64,000 nucleotides of DNA from Psychrobacter aquimaris. Its GTDB lineage: Bacteria > Pseudomonadota > Gammaproteobacteria > Pseudomonadales > Moraxellaceae. The stretch covers positions 1 through 64,000 of the forward strand of contig NZ_JABASR010000013.1 of NCBI RefSeq assembly GCF_016107525.1. Reading direction: 5' to 3'. The notes below the pieces were generated by a model. The model had not been told where the DNA came from, made no database searches, and saw only the letters and a program-made list of their open reading frames with translations. The position numbers were made by a program, and so were the translations under genes. This document shows, piece after piece, positions 19,241 through 29,614 of this stretch. The first letter of the stretch is position 1. Each line of letters begins with the position of its first letter.

Positions 19241-20059
19241 TTAAGGCGCTAACTCAAAATTGGCTTGCTTATCCGTTGCATAAGTATTTAGAGCAACCGC
19301 TTCTTGATTGAGCATTAAGCTGACATTATCGACATTATCAATTTGCACATTAAACGGCGGCGTACCTGACAATTTATAATCTCCAGATGTCTGCGAGCCA
19401 CTCATTAGACTGCTACCAGAGGCATCAGTGATACTCACGACGGCGGTATCCGTCAGTTTGACATCTAAAGACGCTGGACTTGCATCGCCGCCTAAGTTTA
19501 GAGCAGAGCCAGAGGCACCGACGCCTAGCTCATCAGTATTGATTGCCGCACCTTGCGCTTGCTCTATCGCTGAGACGTCTTCGACCGTCGATACTGGCTG
19601 CTCGGTATTCTCTTTACTTGCGTTACTCACCATGCGAAATAAGAAAATCGCTAAAATAATGACACCAATGACGGCGATGATCAGTAGTGGGTTAAAACGA
19701 ATACGATTATGCGTATCACGTTGCAACGTGCCCATTGGGCGCAGTGGTGTATCCGTGTTGTTGACTGACTTGGCTTTTAGCTCGGTAGGATAAGCAGCAT
19801 CAAAGCTGGTCGCTATCTTTACAGGATCCAAACCCAAAAACTTAGCATAATTGATTGCAAATCCACGGGCAAAAGCAGCTTGCGGCATCTCCGAAAAATT
19901 TTCACTTTCAAGCGCTTGCAAATGTCGCTTTAGAATAAATAACTCGGCGGCTACCTCCTCTAAGCTGACTTGCTTATTTTTACGGGCTTGCTGCAACATG
20001 GCACCAAATGATCCCTGAGCGTTAGATTGAGTGTTTGATGATGGGGTGGTCATTTCCAT
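19241..20059 (-). CDS. rodZ: Cell-shape protein RodZ
   Basis: The product is 272 aa. An N-terminal helix-turn-helix of the Xre type (GAMLQQARKNKQVSLEEVAAEL ... GFAINYAKFLGLDP, about 18-85) precedes a basic stretch, one transmembrane helix (LLIIAVIGVIILAIFLF) and a C-terminal DUF4115 domain (SLDVKLTDTAVVSITDASG ... FNVQIDNVDNVSLMLN). This arrangement is RodZ, which ties MreB filaments to the inner membrane in rod-shape maintenance. Its start overlaps the pilF end by 10 bp, pointing to translational coupling. AGAGG lies just before the ATG. Confidence 0.92.
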   Translation of the reverse strand: MEMTTPSSNTQSNAQGSFGAMLQQARKNKQVSLEEVAAELFILKRHLQALESENFSEMPQAAFARGFAINYAKFLGLDPVKIATSFDAAYPTELKAKSVNNTDTPLRPMGTLQRDTHNRIRFNPLLIIAVIGVIILAIFLFRMVSNASKENTEQPVSTVEDVSAIEQAQGAAINTDELGVGASGSALNLGGDASPASLDVKLTDTAVVSITDASGSSLMSGSQTSGDYKLSGTPPFNVQIDNVDNVSLMLNQEAVALNTYATDKQANFELAP

Positions 20060-21072
20060 GGTGCCTCTGGATTATTAAGCCAAGTCTTAAGTTGTTTTGC
20101 TTCATCACTTAAAGGATAAGCGGATAAAAGCTGCTGTGCCAATTGCTGGCGCGTCGTTATGTTATTTTGTGCAGCGGCCAATTTGATGCCTTGTAGTAGC
20201 AAGCGCGGGCTAATACCCTGCCCTTGTACCAGTATCAAGGTTTCATCATAAAGCCGTTGAGCCTGTGGAACACGTTGCTGCTCAAGCAATAAATCGACCA
20301 ACTCGATATGGGCAATAATACTATTGCGATTGCCATCAAGTGCCCGTAAAAATGCTTTGGCAGCAGCACTACTATCACCTAGCTGTAAGTAAGTACGCCC
20401 TAGATTCTCTAGCGCACCAATACGGCCCTCGTAACCTAATGCTGAACCTGCAATCTCAAACTGCTCTGCCGCCTCACGATAGCGCTTCATTTGTGACAAA
20501 TAAACGCCGTAGTTATTGTGGGCTTGCTCAAAATCTTTATCAAGCGTGATCGCTTTTTTAAAATACTGATCGGCTTTTTCAAGATTGAGACGACTGCCCT
20601 CTTGCTGCAGCAAAACGCCCATCATATCATAGGCTGGCGCGTAACGGCTATCGGCAGCAAAGGCTTTTTCGAGTTGGCGCTGAGCGGTATCAAGCTCATT
20701 TTTGCGGATATATTGCGCGGCAAGTGAAGTGCGCACGCGAGCAATTTCTTGTTGATCTAAGTTACGATTGTCATTGGGTCGCGTGGACGTTTGATAAGGC
20801 GTGATGCTTGTCAAATCATTGGTCGGCTTGCTTTGGCAACCAGTGAGCAGTAACACTGCCAATGCCGTTGCTAACACCATACCCTTCGACGTCACCATTG
20901 GGACAATAGCCACTTGTTCAGTCGCCGTACTCAATCGCTTATAAGTCTGAGAAGATACTTTTTGATAATTGAACTGACAAGAATTTCTAGAAGTCATCAT
21001 AGCCGCCATCATAAAACTGTGATTCAATGCGTTCGATCCTCGAGGCATCAGTTTAATAGATTTAGCCCGCAT
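20050..21072 (-). CDS. pilF: Type IV pilus biogenesis lipoprotein PilF/PilW
   Basis: A lipoprotein signal MVLATALAVLLLTGC precedes TPR repeats (IRKNELDTAQRQLEKAFAAD, PAYDMMGVLLQQ, QAHNNYGVYLSQMKRYREAAEQF, ENLGRTYLQLGDSSAAAKAFLRAL). The protein pilots PilQ secretin assembly in the outer membrane. The frame opens at 21072, but 58 residues before the signal peptide look non-native; starts at 20898 or 20880 would give a normal lipoprotein, though neither has an ideal ribosome site. It sits in the conserved rlmN-pilF-rodZ order. A mobile element lies in the spacer upstream. Confidence 0.88.
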   Translation of the reverse strand: MRAKSIKLMPRGSNALNHSFMMAAMMTSRNSCQFNYQKVSSQTYKRLSTATEQVAIVPMVTSKGMVLATALAVLLLTGCQSKPTNDLTSITPYQTSTRPNDNRNLDQQEIARVRTSLAAQYIRKNELDTAQRQLEKAFAADSRYAPAYDMMGVLLQQEGSRLNLEKADQYFKKAITLDKDFEQAHNNYGVYLSQMKRYREAAEQFEIAGSALGYEGRIGALENLGRTYLQLGDSSAAAKAFLRALDGNRNSIIAHIELVDLLLEQQRVPQAQRLYDETLILVQGQGISPRLLLQGIKLAAAQNNITTRQQLAQQLLSAYPLSDEAKQLKTWLNNPEAPWK

Positions 21073-21217
21073 AAGTACAATTTAGTTGTTATTAATTGCT
21101 GTGCACATCCAAACTAATCGTTATTGCTACATTTTTATTACCATTGCGACAGATAAAAGACAAATAAGCTGCTACATCAGAAATGTCTATTCACTATTTA
21201 CATGACAGCCATACTAA

Positions 21218-21385
21218 GGCGTGTCCTCAATTCAATAGACTATCCTCTAAATGGGCTAAAAACGGCTAAATTTTGCCAAACATCGTCAAATAGTTTATCA
21301 GTATCTCGATATAATTTGCGCTACTTCCCTTGTTTGACGGCAATTTATCTCATTTCTATCACCATTTTTAAAATGAGGAAACGCC
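21218..21385 (-). mobile_element. Miniature inverted-repeat element, copy C (168 bp), at the rlmN stop
   Basis: The element is inverted relative to copies A, B and D. Its plus-strand ends are GGCGTGTCCTCAATTCAAT and ATGAGGAAACGCC. CTAA flanks it on both sides (21214-21217 and 21386-21389), a non-palindromic 4-bp direct repeat, which is good evidence for a true target duplication. The rlmN stop codon (TAG on the minus strand, 21386-21388) is made from this duplicated CTA. It differs from copy D mainly by having one instead of four 10-bp ATTTTTAGCC-type units. Confidence 0.88.
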
Positions 21386-22603
21386 CTAAACGCTTTCACG
21401 ATCTTTGATGCTTTGCTGCCACGCGGCTGAACGACGTGTTCTGTCGGCAACTTGCCCAACCAATTGACCACATGCCGCATCTATATCATCACCGCGTGTT
21501 TGGCGTATGGTACAAACAAAACCTGCTTCGCTTAATATATTACTAAAGGCATGAATACGATTATTACTCGACTTATCATAATTTGCATGAGGGAACGGGT
21601 TAAACGGTATCAGGTTAATCTTACTGGGTAAATCGCCCAATAATGCGACCAATTGCTCAGCATTCTCATTACTATCATTGACACCATCTAACATCACATA
21701 TTCAATAGTCACATGTTTTTTGTGGCGCGGGTTCACTTCAAAAACGTAATTTCTCGCTGCCGCCATGAGCTGCTCTAATGGATATTTTTTATTGATCGGC
21801 ACTAATTCATTACGCAGCTCGTCGTTTGGTGCGTGTAATGAAATCGCTAAAGCCACGTCAAGCTCCTGTGCCAACTCGTACATCTTTGGAACGACGCCTG
21901 AAGTCGACAAAGTAACGCGGCGCTTTGATAAACCATAGGCATGGTCACTGAGCATCAATTCCATAGAGCTGACAACGGGACGATAGTTTAATAACGGCTC
22001 CCCCATGCCCATCATGACGACGTTGGTGACGTTGTTTTCCCATAAACTATGGTCAACACTTTCTAAACTATCGTTTTCATCGGCCATATAAGAGGCATTT
22101 GCTACCCATAATTGTCCGAGAATCTCAGCCGCTGTTAAATCGCGCTCAAAGCCTTGCTTGCCGGTACTACAAAAGCTACAGTCCAGCGCACAGCCTACTT
22201 GCGAAGAAATACACAAGGTTTTACGACCGTTTAATTTACTATCATCTGCGGGAATCAGTACCGTCTCAACCAACGAGCCACCAGTGACTTCAAATACCCA
22301 TTTACGCGTACCATCATCACTATATTGCCGATGGATTACTTTTGGCGGAATGACGCAGGCATTGGCTGACAATTTATCACGCAAAGATTTACTCAGATTG
22401 GTCATTTGCTCAAAATCAGTGACACCCTGCTGATATATCCACTTGATCACTTGCGTCGAGCGAAACGGCTTTTCGCCAATACTCTTAAAGTAATCCGCCA
22501 GTTGCGCTTGTGTCATCCCCAATAAATTGGTTTTTGCCTGAGCTTCATCTACCAGCTTGATGTTAGCAGGTGTGTGTTGGGTCGGTGCTTGAACAGTGGA
22601 CAT
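21386..22603 (-). CDS. rlmN: Dual-specificity 23S rRNA/tRNA m2A methyltransferase RlmN
   Basis: The product is 405 aa from the ATG at 22603 (AAAGG 8 bp before); the frame is open to 22675. The radical-SAM cluster motif [11 protein letters not shown] binds the 4Fe-4S cluster, GMGEPLLNY is a SAM contact, and the mechanistic C-terminal Cys is in DAACGQL. It methylates A2503 of 23S rRNA and A37 of some tRNAs. The stop codon lies in the target duplication of a mobile element, so the last residues ([10 protein letters not shown]) could be slightly altered from the ancestral end. It follows ndk after 332 bp. Confidence 0.96.
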   Translation of the reverse strand: MSTVQAPTQHTPANIKLVDEAQAKTNLLGMTQAQLADYFKSIGEKPFRSTQVIKWIYQQGVTDFEQMTNLSKSLRDKLSANACVIPPKVIHRQYSDDGTRKWVFEVTGGSLVETVLIPADDSKLNGRKTLCISSQVGCALDCSFCSTGKQGFERDLTAAEILGQLWVANASYMADENDSLESVDHSLWENNVTNVVMMGMGEPLLNYRPVVSSMELMLSDHAYGLSKRRVTLSTSGVVPKMYELAQELDVALAISLHAPNDELRNELVPINKKYPLEQLMAAARNYVFEVNPRHKKHVTIEYVMLDGVNDSNENAEQLVALLGDLPSKINLIPFNPFPHANYDKSSNNRIHAFSNILSEAGFVCTIRQTRGDDIDAACGQLVGQVADRTRRSAAWQQSIKDRESV

Positions 22604-22825
22604 AATAGTAACCTTTTTGCATAAGCTTAAATAAGCGCTGCAATTATTGATATGAGTGTTGCCAGTCATACGCAATGTATGAATGCATGAGCAATCCGTT
22701 ATGAGCGCATTTTTTATCTAAAATTGATAAGAACCTGCTGACAAGGGATTGATAACGCTATATAAACTAATAATTAGGGAGAGAATTTGAAATTTCAATG
22801 CATAGTTAGACCATTATAATAGCTA

Positions 22826-22857
22826 AAACGGCTTATACCAAAAGATATAAGCCGTTT
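22826..22857 (-). terminator. Terminator downstream of ndk
   Basis: A perfect 12-bp stem, AAACGGCTTATA and TATAAGCCGTTT, surrounds an 8-nt loop. On the minus strand it ends in TTTT. It lies about 80 bp past the ndk stop. The T-run is short, so partial readthrough into rlmN is possible. Confidence 0.7.
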
Positions 22858-22935
22858 CGCGACACTAATTATTAATCAGCACTATTATGCATAACAACTA
22901 TTATGCACAAAAGAAGCTATTAATAAAAACTGCTA

Positions 22936-23367
22936 TTAACGCGTACGTGCACAAACTTCATCTTCATTGAAGAAGTAGCTGATTTCACGTGCTGCTGACT
23001 CAGCTGAATCTGAACCATGTACCGCGTTTTCATCGATGCTGCTAGCGAAGTCAGCACGAATAGTGCCTTCAGCGGCATCTTTTGGGTTAGTAGCGCCCAT
23101 AATGTCGCGATGCTTAGCGATCGCATTTTCGCCTTCTAATACTGATACCAATACTGGACCTGAAGTCATAAATGATACTAGATCATTATAAAATGGACGC
23201 TCAGCGTGCTCAGCGTAAAAACCGCCCGCTTTTTTATCATCAAGTTGCATCATTTTAGCAGCAACAATTTTTAGACCTGATTTTTCAAAACGATCGTAGA
23301 TAGCGCCGATGTTGTTGCCAGCTACTGCGTCAGGTTTGATGATAGATAAAGTACGTTCGTTAGCCAT
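22936..23367 (-). CDS. ndk: Nucleoside diphosphate kinase
   Basis: The product is 143 aa, standard length. It opens with [12 protein letters not shown], carries the phospho-accepting His in NAVHGSDS (about residue 117) and ends in the usual short form with [11 protein letters not shown]. It transfers the gamma phosphate between NTPs and NDPs through a phosphohistidine. AGGAG lies 6 bp before the ATG. It heads the long minus-strand block, but a hairpin separates it from rlmN. Confidence 0.97.
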   Translation of the reverse strand: MANERTLSIIKPDAVAGNNIGAIYDRFEKSGLKIVAAKMMQLDDKKAGGFYAEHAERPFYNDLVSFMTSGPVLVSVLEGENAIAKHRDIMGATNPKDAAEGTIRADFASSIDENAVHGSDSAESAAREISYFFNEDEVCARTR

Positions 23368-23720
23368 GAAAAGCTCCTAATAAATGATAAATTTGATAAA
23401 AAACGAAATAATAAAGGGGTTATTTTATCTTTGGCCGCAATGTTGACTTAAGCAGATTTGAATAACTCATGGTCTATCAATGCGATAATATGAGCGCCAA
23501 CACAGGATTGCTGCCTATTATAATGATTAGCGCTATAAATGATAGGGTTAATTTATGACCGTACCTTGCATAAAAGTAAATTTATCACAACAGCTTATCT
23601 TAAGACAAAGTAAGTATTCGTCAATAGCGTATGCTTGCCTTATCTATCTAATCGTTAATTATCTTTGTCATTTATGAGTATAAGACTAACTTAGCAAAAC
23701 TCTATGTAAATGTGACTAAC
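23368..23720. other. Spacer upstream of ndk
   Basis: About 350 bp, AT-rich, probably holding the ndk promoter on the minus strand. No reading frame, hairpin or repeat stands out. Confidence 0.45.
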
Positions 23721-23721
23721 A

Positions 23722-23754
23722 AAAACCCCTCAGCATATAATGCTGAGGGGTTTT
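23722..23754 (-). terminator. Terminator after the LprI-like gene
   Basis: AAAACCCCTCAGCA and TGCTGAGGGGTTTT form a long stem with a 5-nt loop, about 50 bp past the stop of the minus-strand gene at 23805. T-runs on both strands suggest it can act in both directions. Confidence 0.88.
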
Positions 23755-23804
23755 ATTAATACGAAACTATGAGGCTAACTGCTTTTAAGCAATACTCAAA
23801 ACAA

Positions 23805-24221
23805 CTACTCGCCTAAGCGGCTGTCTCGACAACTGCCAGCGCTACATTCACGCACACGATCATTTAAGAAGTTCACTCGCTCAGTTGTTACCCGAGTCGC
23901 ACAGCCCATATTGACAAAAAAACCTTCGTCATTATTATAACTACACTGGTCATTACGCTCGCGTATCCACGCCAGTTGTCCACGCTTTAATTTGGATTTT
24001 TGCGAGGTATTTAAGCGTTTAGTCAGTTTTGCATAAGAATTATTCAGCTCTTTATCTGCCTCCAAATATACTTTCGTTAAGCAATATAAATCATCGAAAT
24101 CATTGTTGGGTTTATCACAGTTTTGCGCGCCCCATGACAGCATAGGAAACATAAAAGCCGCAGAGGTTAGCAGCGCTAAAGATGTTTTTCCTATAGAGTG
24201 TTTGATAATATTGGCTGTCAT
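23805..24221 (-). CDS. Secreted LprI-like protein (lysozyme inhibitor family, DUF1311)
   Basis: The product is 138 aa. A signal peptide ends at MLSWGAQNC. The mature part shows the family pattern: LYCLTKVYLEADKELNNSYAKLTKRL, then LKRGQLAWIRERNDQC and GCATRVTTERVNFLNDRV, with six or more cysteines for periplasmic disulfides. The name comes from LprI, a lysozyme inhibitor of Mycobacterium; inhibition has not been shown for most members, so the role here is inferred. AAGGAAAAGG lies just before the ATG. It is monocistronic with its own terminator. Confidence 0.8.
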   Translation of the reverse strand: MTANIIKHSIGKTSLALLTSAAFMFPMLSWGAQNCDKPNNDFDDLYCLTKVYLEADKELNNSYAKLTKRLNTSQKSKLKRGQLAWIRERNDQCSYNNDEGFFVNMGCATRVTTERVNFLNDRVRECSAGSCRDSRLGE

Positions 24222-24334
24222 CGCCTTTTCCTTTTCATGTCATGTAGTTATAAAGCTAAATCCATTTATAACATATTACACCAAATAAAACCAAAATAAT
24301 GTTAGCAAATTATTTTTTACTATTCTTTCTTATC
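24222..24334. other. Spacer before mobile element copy D
   Basis: Together with copy D and the DNA up to 24736 this makes a 515-bp gene-free gap. Apart from the element and the purA terminator nothing is visible. Confidence 0.4.
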
Positions 24335-24338
24335 CTAG

Positions 24339-24536
24339 GGTATGTCCTCATTTTAAAAATGGTGATAGAAATGAGATAAATTGCCGTCAATCAAGGAATG
24401 TAGCGCAAATAATATCGAGATATTGATAAGCTATTTGAAGATGTTTGGCAAAATTTAGCCATTTTTAGCCATTTTTAGCCATTTTTAGCCATTTTTAGCC
24501 CATTTAGAGAGTAATCGATTGAATTGAGGACACGCC
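24339..24536 (+). mobile_element. Miniature inverted-repeat element, copy D (198 bp)
   Basis: The ends GGTATGTCCTCA and TGAGGACACGCC match as inverted repeats at 11 of 12 positions. CTAG flanks both sides (24335-24338 and 24537-24540). The interior is close to copy C (reverse complement) over its whole length. The extra 30 bp are three additional copies of the decamer ATTTTTAGCC, present four times at 24461-24500 and once in copy C. There is no coding frame. I infer the same non-autonomous IS5-like family. Confidence 0.88.
24461..24500. repeat. Four perfect copies of a 10-bp tandem repeat inside copy D
   Basis: ATTTTTAGCC is repeated four times without error, preceded by an imperfect unit AAATTTAGCC. 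The homologous place in copy C has one unit, which explains the 168 versus 198 bp lengths exactly. Confidence 0.9.
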
Positions 24537-24661
24537 CTAGTCTGTTTTATTATTAAGCATCTTGTTTTTTTGTCGTTAGAGAATAATAGTGATAAGCGAT
24601 TTTATTATTTGGAATTAATGCTAATTGGCATAATAAACAAAACTCATGAAAAGTTACTCAT

Positions 24662-24697
24662 AAAAAAAACCCCAGTACTCAGCACTGGGATTTTTTT
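24662..24697 (-). terminator. Terminator of purA
   Basis: CCCAGT and ACTGGG with flanking A- and T-runs form a hairpin about 40 bp past the purA stop. On the minus strand it ends in seven or more T. Confidence 0.88.
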
Positions 24698-24736
24698 GAT
24701 TGATACTACAAGCTATCTGACTCTTATAGTAAAAAA

Positions 24737-26035
<1,299 letters not shown>

Positions 26036-26145
26036 TTACCTTTATGTATTGAGGTGTGTGCAATAACGATTAAAAACTGCGATAACTTTCATTATCATGA
26101 ATTTAAAGACGTTAAAAAAATGGTACTAATATTAAAAATGAATGC

Positions 26146-27453
26146 TTAAATACTCTGTAACTGCCAATGATTATCTATAAAGCTCAAACGATGCGTCACA
26201 TCAGAGGGACGATCTTCTGCATTTAATGGCATGGTGACACGGTAGCCTTGCTCACGTAGACTCTCAACCTGCTGTAGCAGTATCTGTCTCTGTTCTTGGC
26301 CCGCACTGCTCAATATTTCATAATCGACCAATACGATAATGGGTGCTTCAAGCTGGGTGTGTGCAAGCAAACGACTGACATCCATACTAAAGCCAGTGGC
26401 TTCACGTGGCTGATTGATTGCTAACTGATTGCCGCTTTGCATACCATCGAAACGACCGCCGCGTACCAGTGGCTGCGTCTCACTATTGATATAGCCGTTG
26501 AATACAATACCCGTGTGATAATGATAGCCTGATAATTCCGTCACATCGATACTCACAGGGCATTGCCACTGCTCTTGTAGATGTGTTTTGAGGCGTTGTA
26601 ATTCAGTGATAGCAGTTGCGACTTGCGTGTCCTGCTGTGCAGTATCTGACAGCTTTGCCAATAGATTGGTAATATCATGACCAAAGCGTGCCAATGCGTA
26701 AAAGTCATCACCCAATGGCAATGACTGGCAGACACGTTTTAGCTCTGGCAGGTTTTTATTGGCATATAAATGCATGAGTTGTTCAGTGTCATTATCAGCC
26801 AATTCAGCCAACTCTGCCAAGCGCTTAAATATTGCTACGTGACCCAAGTCGATATGTAGCGCAGCACTCATATTTAGCTTATTTATCATACCAAACAACA
26901 CATCTATCAGCTCAATGTCTGCGGCAATTTCTGCACAGCCAAATATTTCAGCACCGAGTTGCAAAGGTGTACGTGAGCCAAACAGCCCTGATGGCAACGT
27001 ATGAATCACATCACCTGCATAACAATAACGCGCAATACCTGTACCGCCATGATGCGCATCAATACGCAAAATCTGCGGAGTAATATCCGCACGCAGACCC
27101 ATCAAGCGACCTGTTAACTGATCGATAATCTTAAAAGTTTGGCGCTTTAAATCTTCTGAAGCGCCACTTAACAATGACTCAGTAAATTCAATCATTGGTG
27201 GATTAACCAACTGATAGCCATGACCAATAAGTTGCTGCGTCAGCTGATACCTAAGCACTTCTTGCTTACGCGCATCTTCGAACAGCACATCCACCACCCC
27301 ATCAGGCAACAACCAACTATTGGCAACGTCGCTGGCAAAGTTGTTCAAATATGGCATGCTATTGGAGGTAGCAGTGTTTTCAGCAGGCTGAGCTGCCGCT
27401 TCATTTGTCGTATTTAACTGGGCAGGTTTTGCAGAATCAGAACTGACAGACAC
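26146..27453 (-). CDS. hisZ: ATP phosphoribosyltransferase regulatory subunit HisZ
   Basis: The product is 435 aa and resembles the catalytic core of histidyl-tRNA synthetase (LLPDGVVDVLFEDARKQEVLR, GLRADITPQILRIDAHH, ELSGYHYHTGIVFNGY, VRGGRFDGM) but lacks the anticodon domain and the full aminoacylation motifs. HisZ forms the octameric complex with short-form HisG for the first step of histidine synthesis. The first 45 residues are low-complexity (Ala/Asn/Thr/Ser). GTG at 27453 is chosen because AAGGA lies 6 bp before it. hisG is not in the window. Confidence 0.93.
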   Translation of the reverse strand: MSVSSDSAKPAQLNTTNEAAAQPAENTATSNSMPYLNNFASDVANSWLLPDGVVDVLFEDARKQEVLRYQLTQQLIGHGYQLVNPPMIEFTESLLSGASEDLKRQTFKIIDQLTGRLMGLRADITPQILRIDAHHGGTGIARYCYAGDVIHTLPSGLFGSRTPLQLGAEIFGCAEIAADIELIDVLFGMINKLNMSAALHIDLGHVAIFKRLAELAELADNDTEQLMHLYANKNLPELKRVCQSLPLGDDFYALARFGHDITNLLAKLSDTAQQDTQVATAITELQRLKTHLQEQWQCPVSIDVTELSGYHYHTGIVFNGYINSETQPLVRGGRFDGMQSGNQLAINQPREATGFSMDVSRLLAHTQLEAPIIVLVDYEILSSAGQEQRQILLQQVESLREQGYRVTMPLNAEDRPSDVTHRLSFIDNHWQLQSI

Positions 27454-27932
27454 AATAAATCCTTGTTTGGCGTATCGCTTACCAAAAACGCGGTACTGAT
27501 GCGGTACTTAAAGGTTATATTTACAATTGCATTGACGCCATGCATTTTTATTTTTAACGCGCAACATCATTGACCCAATTATTTATAAACAAACTAGGTA
27601 GCCGCAAAAGGGTGAGTAATAAGTATAATTTAGAATGATAAGACGAGTATCTTTATGCGCTAATAAACGGCGTTAAATAATCAAGGCACTTTATGCTTTA
27701 GTTTAGCATAGCAGCCAAGGTTCGCCTAGTGACAATTAGCCACAATTACTATCTAATTACGTCTTATCAGCACTTAATCTATGAAGGTTATCTGTAGACT
27801 ATATAAGTAATCGTTGACTCAAAAATGGTTACCATCATTTTATATGATAAAGAAAATAATGAGCAAAGTGAGAACAACGCCTTCGATACCGACTCATGGT
27901 ACACTAAGCCATATTTTTATCTCGGAAGCCTT
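27454..27932. other. Spacer between hisZ and the DUF2237 gene
   Basis: About 480 bp with divergent genes on either side; it must hold both promoters. The frame of the next gene is open from 27825, but that part lacks a ribosome site. No hairpin or repeat is seen. Confidence 0.45.
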
Positions 27933-28322
27933 ATGTCATCTGATTACCACCCAAACCCTGCCAACAATCAAGCCAATGTCTTAGGTACGGCACTTGCCAG
28001 CTGCTGCTTTGACCCTATTACTGGTTATTACCGCAACGGCTTTTGCCATACTGGCAACCATGACGTTGGTCAACACACCGTATGCGCCAAGATGACCAGC
28101 GAGTTTTTGAACTTTTCTGCCAGTCGCGGCAATGATTTGATTACGCCGCTACCTGAGTATGGATTTTCTGGCCTCAAGCCTGGTGATTATTGGTGCATTT
28201 GCGCGTTACGCTGGGTTGAAGCTTTGGACTTTGATATTGCCCCGCAAATCAAACTAGAAGCTTGCCATGAAAGCTTATTGAGCTTGGTCGATATTGATAC
28301 TTTGAAAAGTTACGCCCTTTAA
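27933..28322 (+). CDS. DUF2237 family protein
   Basis: The product is about 129 aa from the ATG at 27933, the normal size for this family; the frame extends to an ATG at 27825, but GGAAG before 27933 and the family length favour the shorter form. Conserved segments are NVLGTALASCCFDPITGYYRNGFC, GQHTVCAKMTSEFLNFSASRGNDL and GLKPGDYWCICALRWVEA. Several conserved cysteines (CC, C, C, CIC) suggest a metal or redox role, but function is unknown. It precedes corA by 74 bp and may be cotranscribed with it. Confidence 0.85.
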   Translation: MSSDYHPNPANNQANVLGTALASCCFDPITGYYRNGFCHTGNHDVGQHTVCAKMTSEFLNFSASRGNDLITPLPEYGFSGLKPGDYWCICALRWVEALDFDIAPQIKLEACHESLLSLVDIDTLKSYAL

Positions 28323-28396
28323 TAACGATCATTATTAACAACAATCATTATAAGTTCTGATTGTGACACGTTTTTTACTTTATAAAGGGAGGGTGT

Positions 28397-29611
28397 ATGG
28401 AAAACAATAACGACCAGTTGATCAAAAAAACCGCGCGTATTGCACCTAACTCTAATATCAATCGTATTTACGCCGATATGAATGATGAACATCTCTATCT
28501 AGACAATGATGACAGCTATATCTATGGCGATGCTGATACCACCACTGAGGACACTATCGAGACCATGACGGTCTACGATCCTGACTCTGAACGCTATGAA
28601 GATATCGATTTATCCAGTGAGGACGAGGTCGTCAACTGTTATGCCTACTCACGTAAAACAGGCGAAAACCTCGATAAATTAGCGCTAAACGATGTCAGTC
28701 GTGCTTTGAGCAATAATGGTCAATTTATTTGGCTCGGGCTTTATGATCCTAGCCTAAAAACCATGGTCAAAGTCAAAGAAGCCTTTGGGCTGCATGAACT
28801 GGCAATTGAGGATGCATTTGCTGATCACCAGCGTGCCAAAGTTGAAAACTATGACAATGACATGGTGTTTGTGGTATTGCGTACCGCTAAGCTTGAGGAC
28901 AATGTCATTCGCTATGGCACCACCGCGATATTTATGGGTAAAAACTACCTGATTACCATCCGTAATGGCCCATCCAACTCCTACGCACCTGTCCGCGAGC
29001 ATTGTCATCGTCGCCCTGAAAAGCTGCGTATGGGGCCGATATTTGTGCTGCATGCCATTCTCGATTTTATCGTGGATAACTATATGCCGATTACCGATCG
29101 CTTGGGGCGCTATTTGCGTGAGCAAGAACGCTATGTGTTTACCTATGAGTTTGATAAAGGTACGCTGAAAAACCTTTATGAGCTCAAATCGCAATTGGTA
29201 CACATGCGCGCGATTATTTTACCAGTACAAGATATCTGTAGTTTTTTTATCAATCATAAAAAAAGCGAGCTGGTCTCTGGTTTTTCTCAAGCCGCTAAGC
29301 CCTACTTCCGCGACGTCAATGACCATTTACTACATTCCTTAGATGCCATTAATGGTTTGAATGAGATGCTGAGTGTGGTCATGAATACCTATATGGCCAT
29401 GGTCAATATGGGACAGAACGAGGTGGTACGTAAGCTTGCTGCTTGGGCAGGTATTCTAGCTGTACCGACGGCCATCGCAGGTATCTATGGAATGAACTTT
29501 GACTTTATGCCCGAACTGCATTGGCAATACTCCTACTTTGTCATCATGATCCTTATTGGTTCATTATGTGGCTATTTATATTACAATTTTAAAAGGCTTA
29601 AATGGTTATAA
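28397..29611 (+). CDS. corA: CorA-type magnesium/cobalt transporter
   Basis: The product is 404 aa. A long acidic N-terminal part (many Asp/Glu in 20-75) leads to the cytoplasmic funnel domain (LFGLHELAIEDAFADHQRAKVE-like) and two C-terminal transmembrane helices. The first ends in the signature YGMNFDFMPEL, whose GMN forms the pore entrance; the last is YFVIMILIGSLCGYLYY. The tail KRLKWL is basic as in the family. It moves Mg2+ across the inner membrane as a pentamer. GGAGGG lies just before the ATG. No Mg riboswitch fits the 74-bp leader. Confidence 0.93.
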   Translation: MENNNDQLIKKTARIAPNSNINRIYADMNDEHLYLDNDDSYIYGDADTTTEDTIETMTVYDPDSERYEDIDLSSEDEVVNCYAYSRKTGENLDKLALNDVSRALSNNGQFIWLGLYDPSLKTMVKVKEAFGLHELAIEDAFADHQRAKVENYDNDMVFVVLRTAKLEDNVIRYGTTAIFMGKNYLITIRNGPSNSYAPVREHCHRRPEKLRMGPIFVLHAILDFIVDNYMPITDRLGRYLREQERYVFTYEFDKGTLKNLYELKSQLVHMRAIILPVQDICSFFINHKKSELVSGFSQAAKPYFRDVNDHLLHSLDAINGLNEMLSVVMNTYMAMVNMGQNEVVRKLAAWAGILAVPTAIAGIYGMNFDFMPELHWQYSYFVIMILIGSLCGYLYYNFKRLKWL

Positions 29612-29614
29612 CTG

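Noticed and set aside
28323..28396. Magnesium riboswitch before corA
   Set aside because: The leader is only 74 bp from the previous stop and shows no suitable folded structure.
28754..29203. 149-codon frame antisense to corA
   Set aside because: corA is well supported on the plus strand in the same place; the antisense frame has no recognisable motif.
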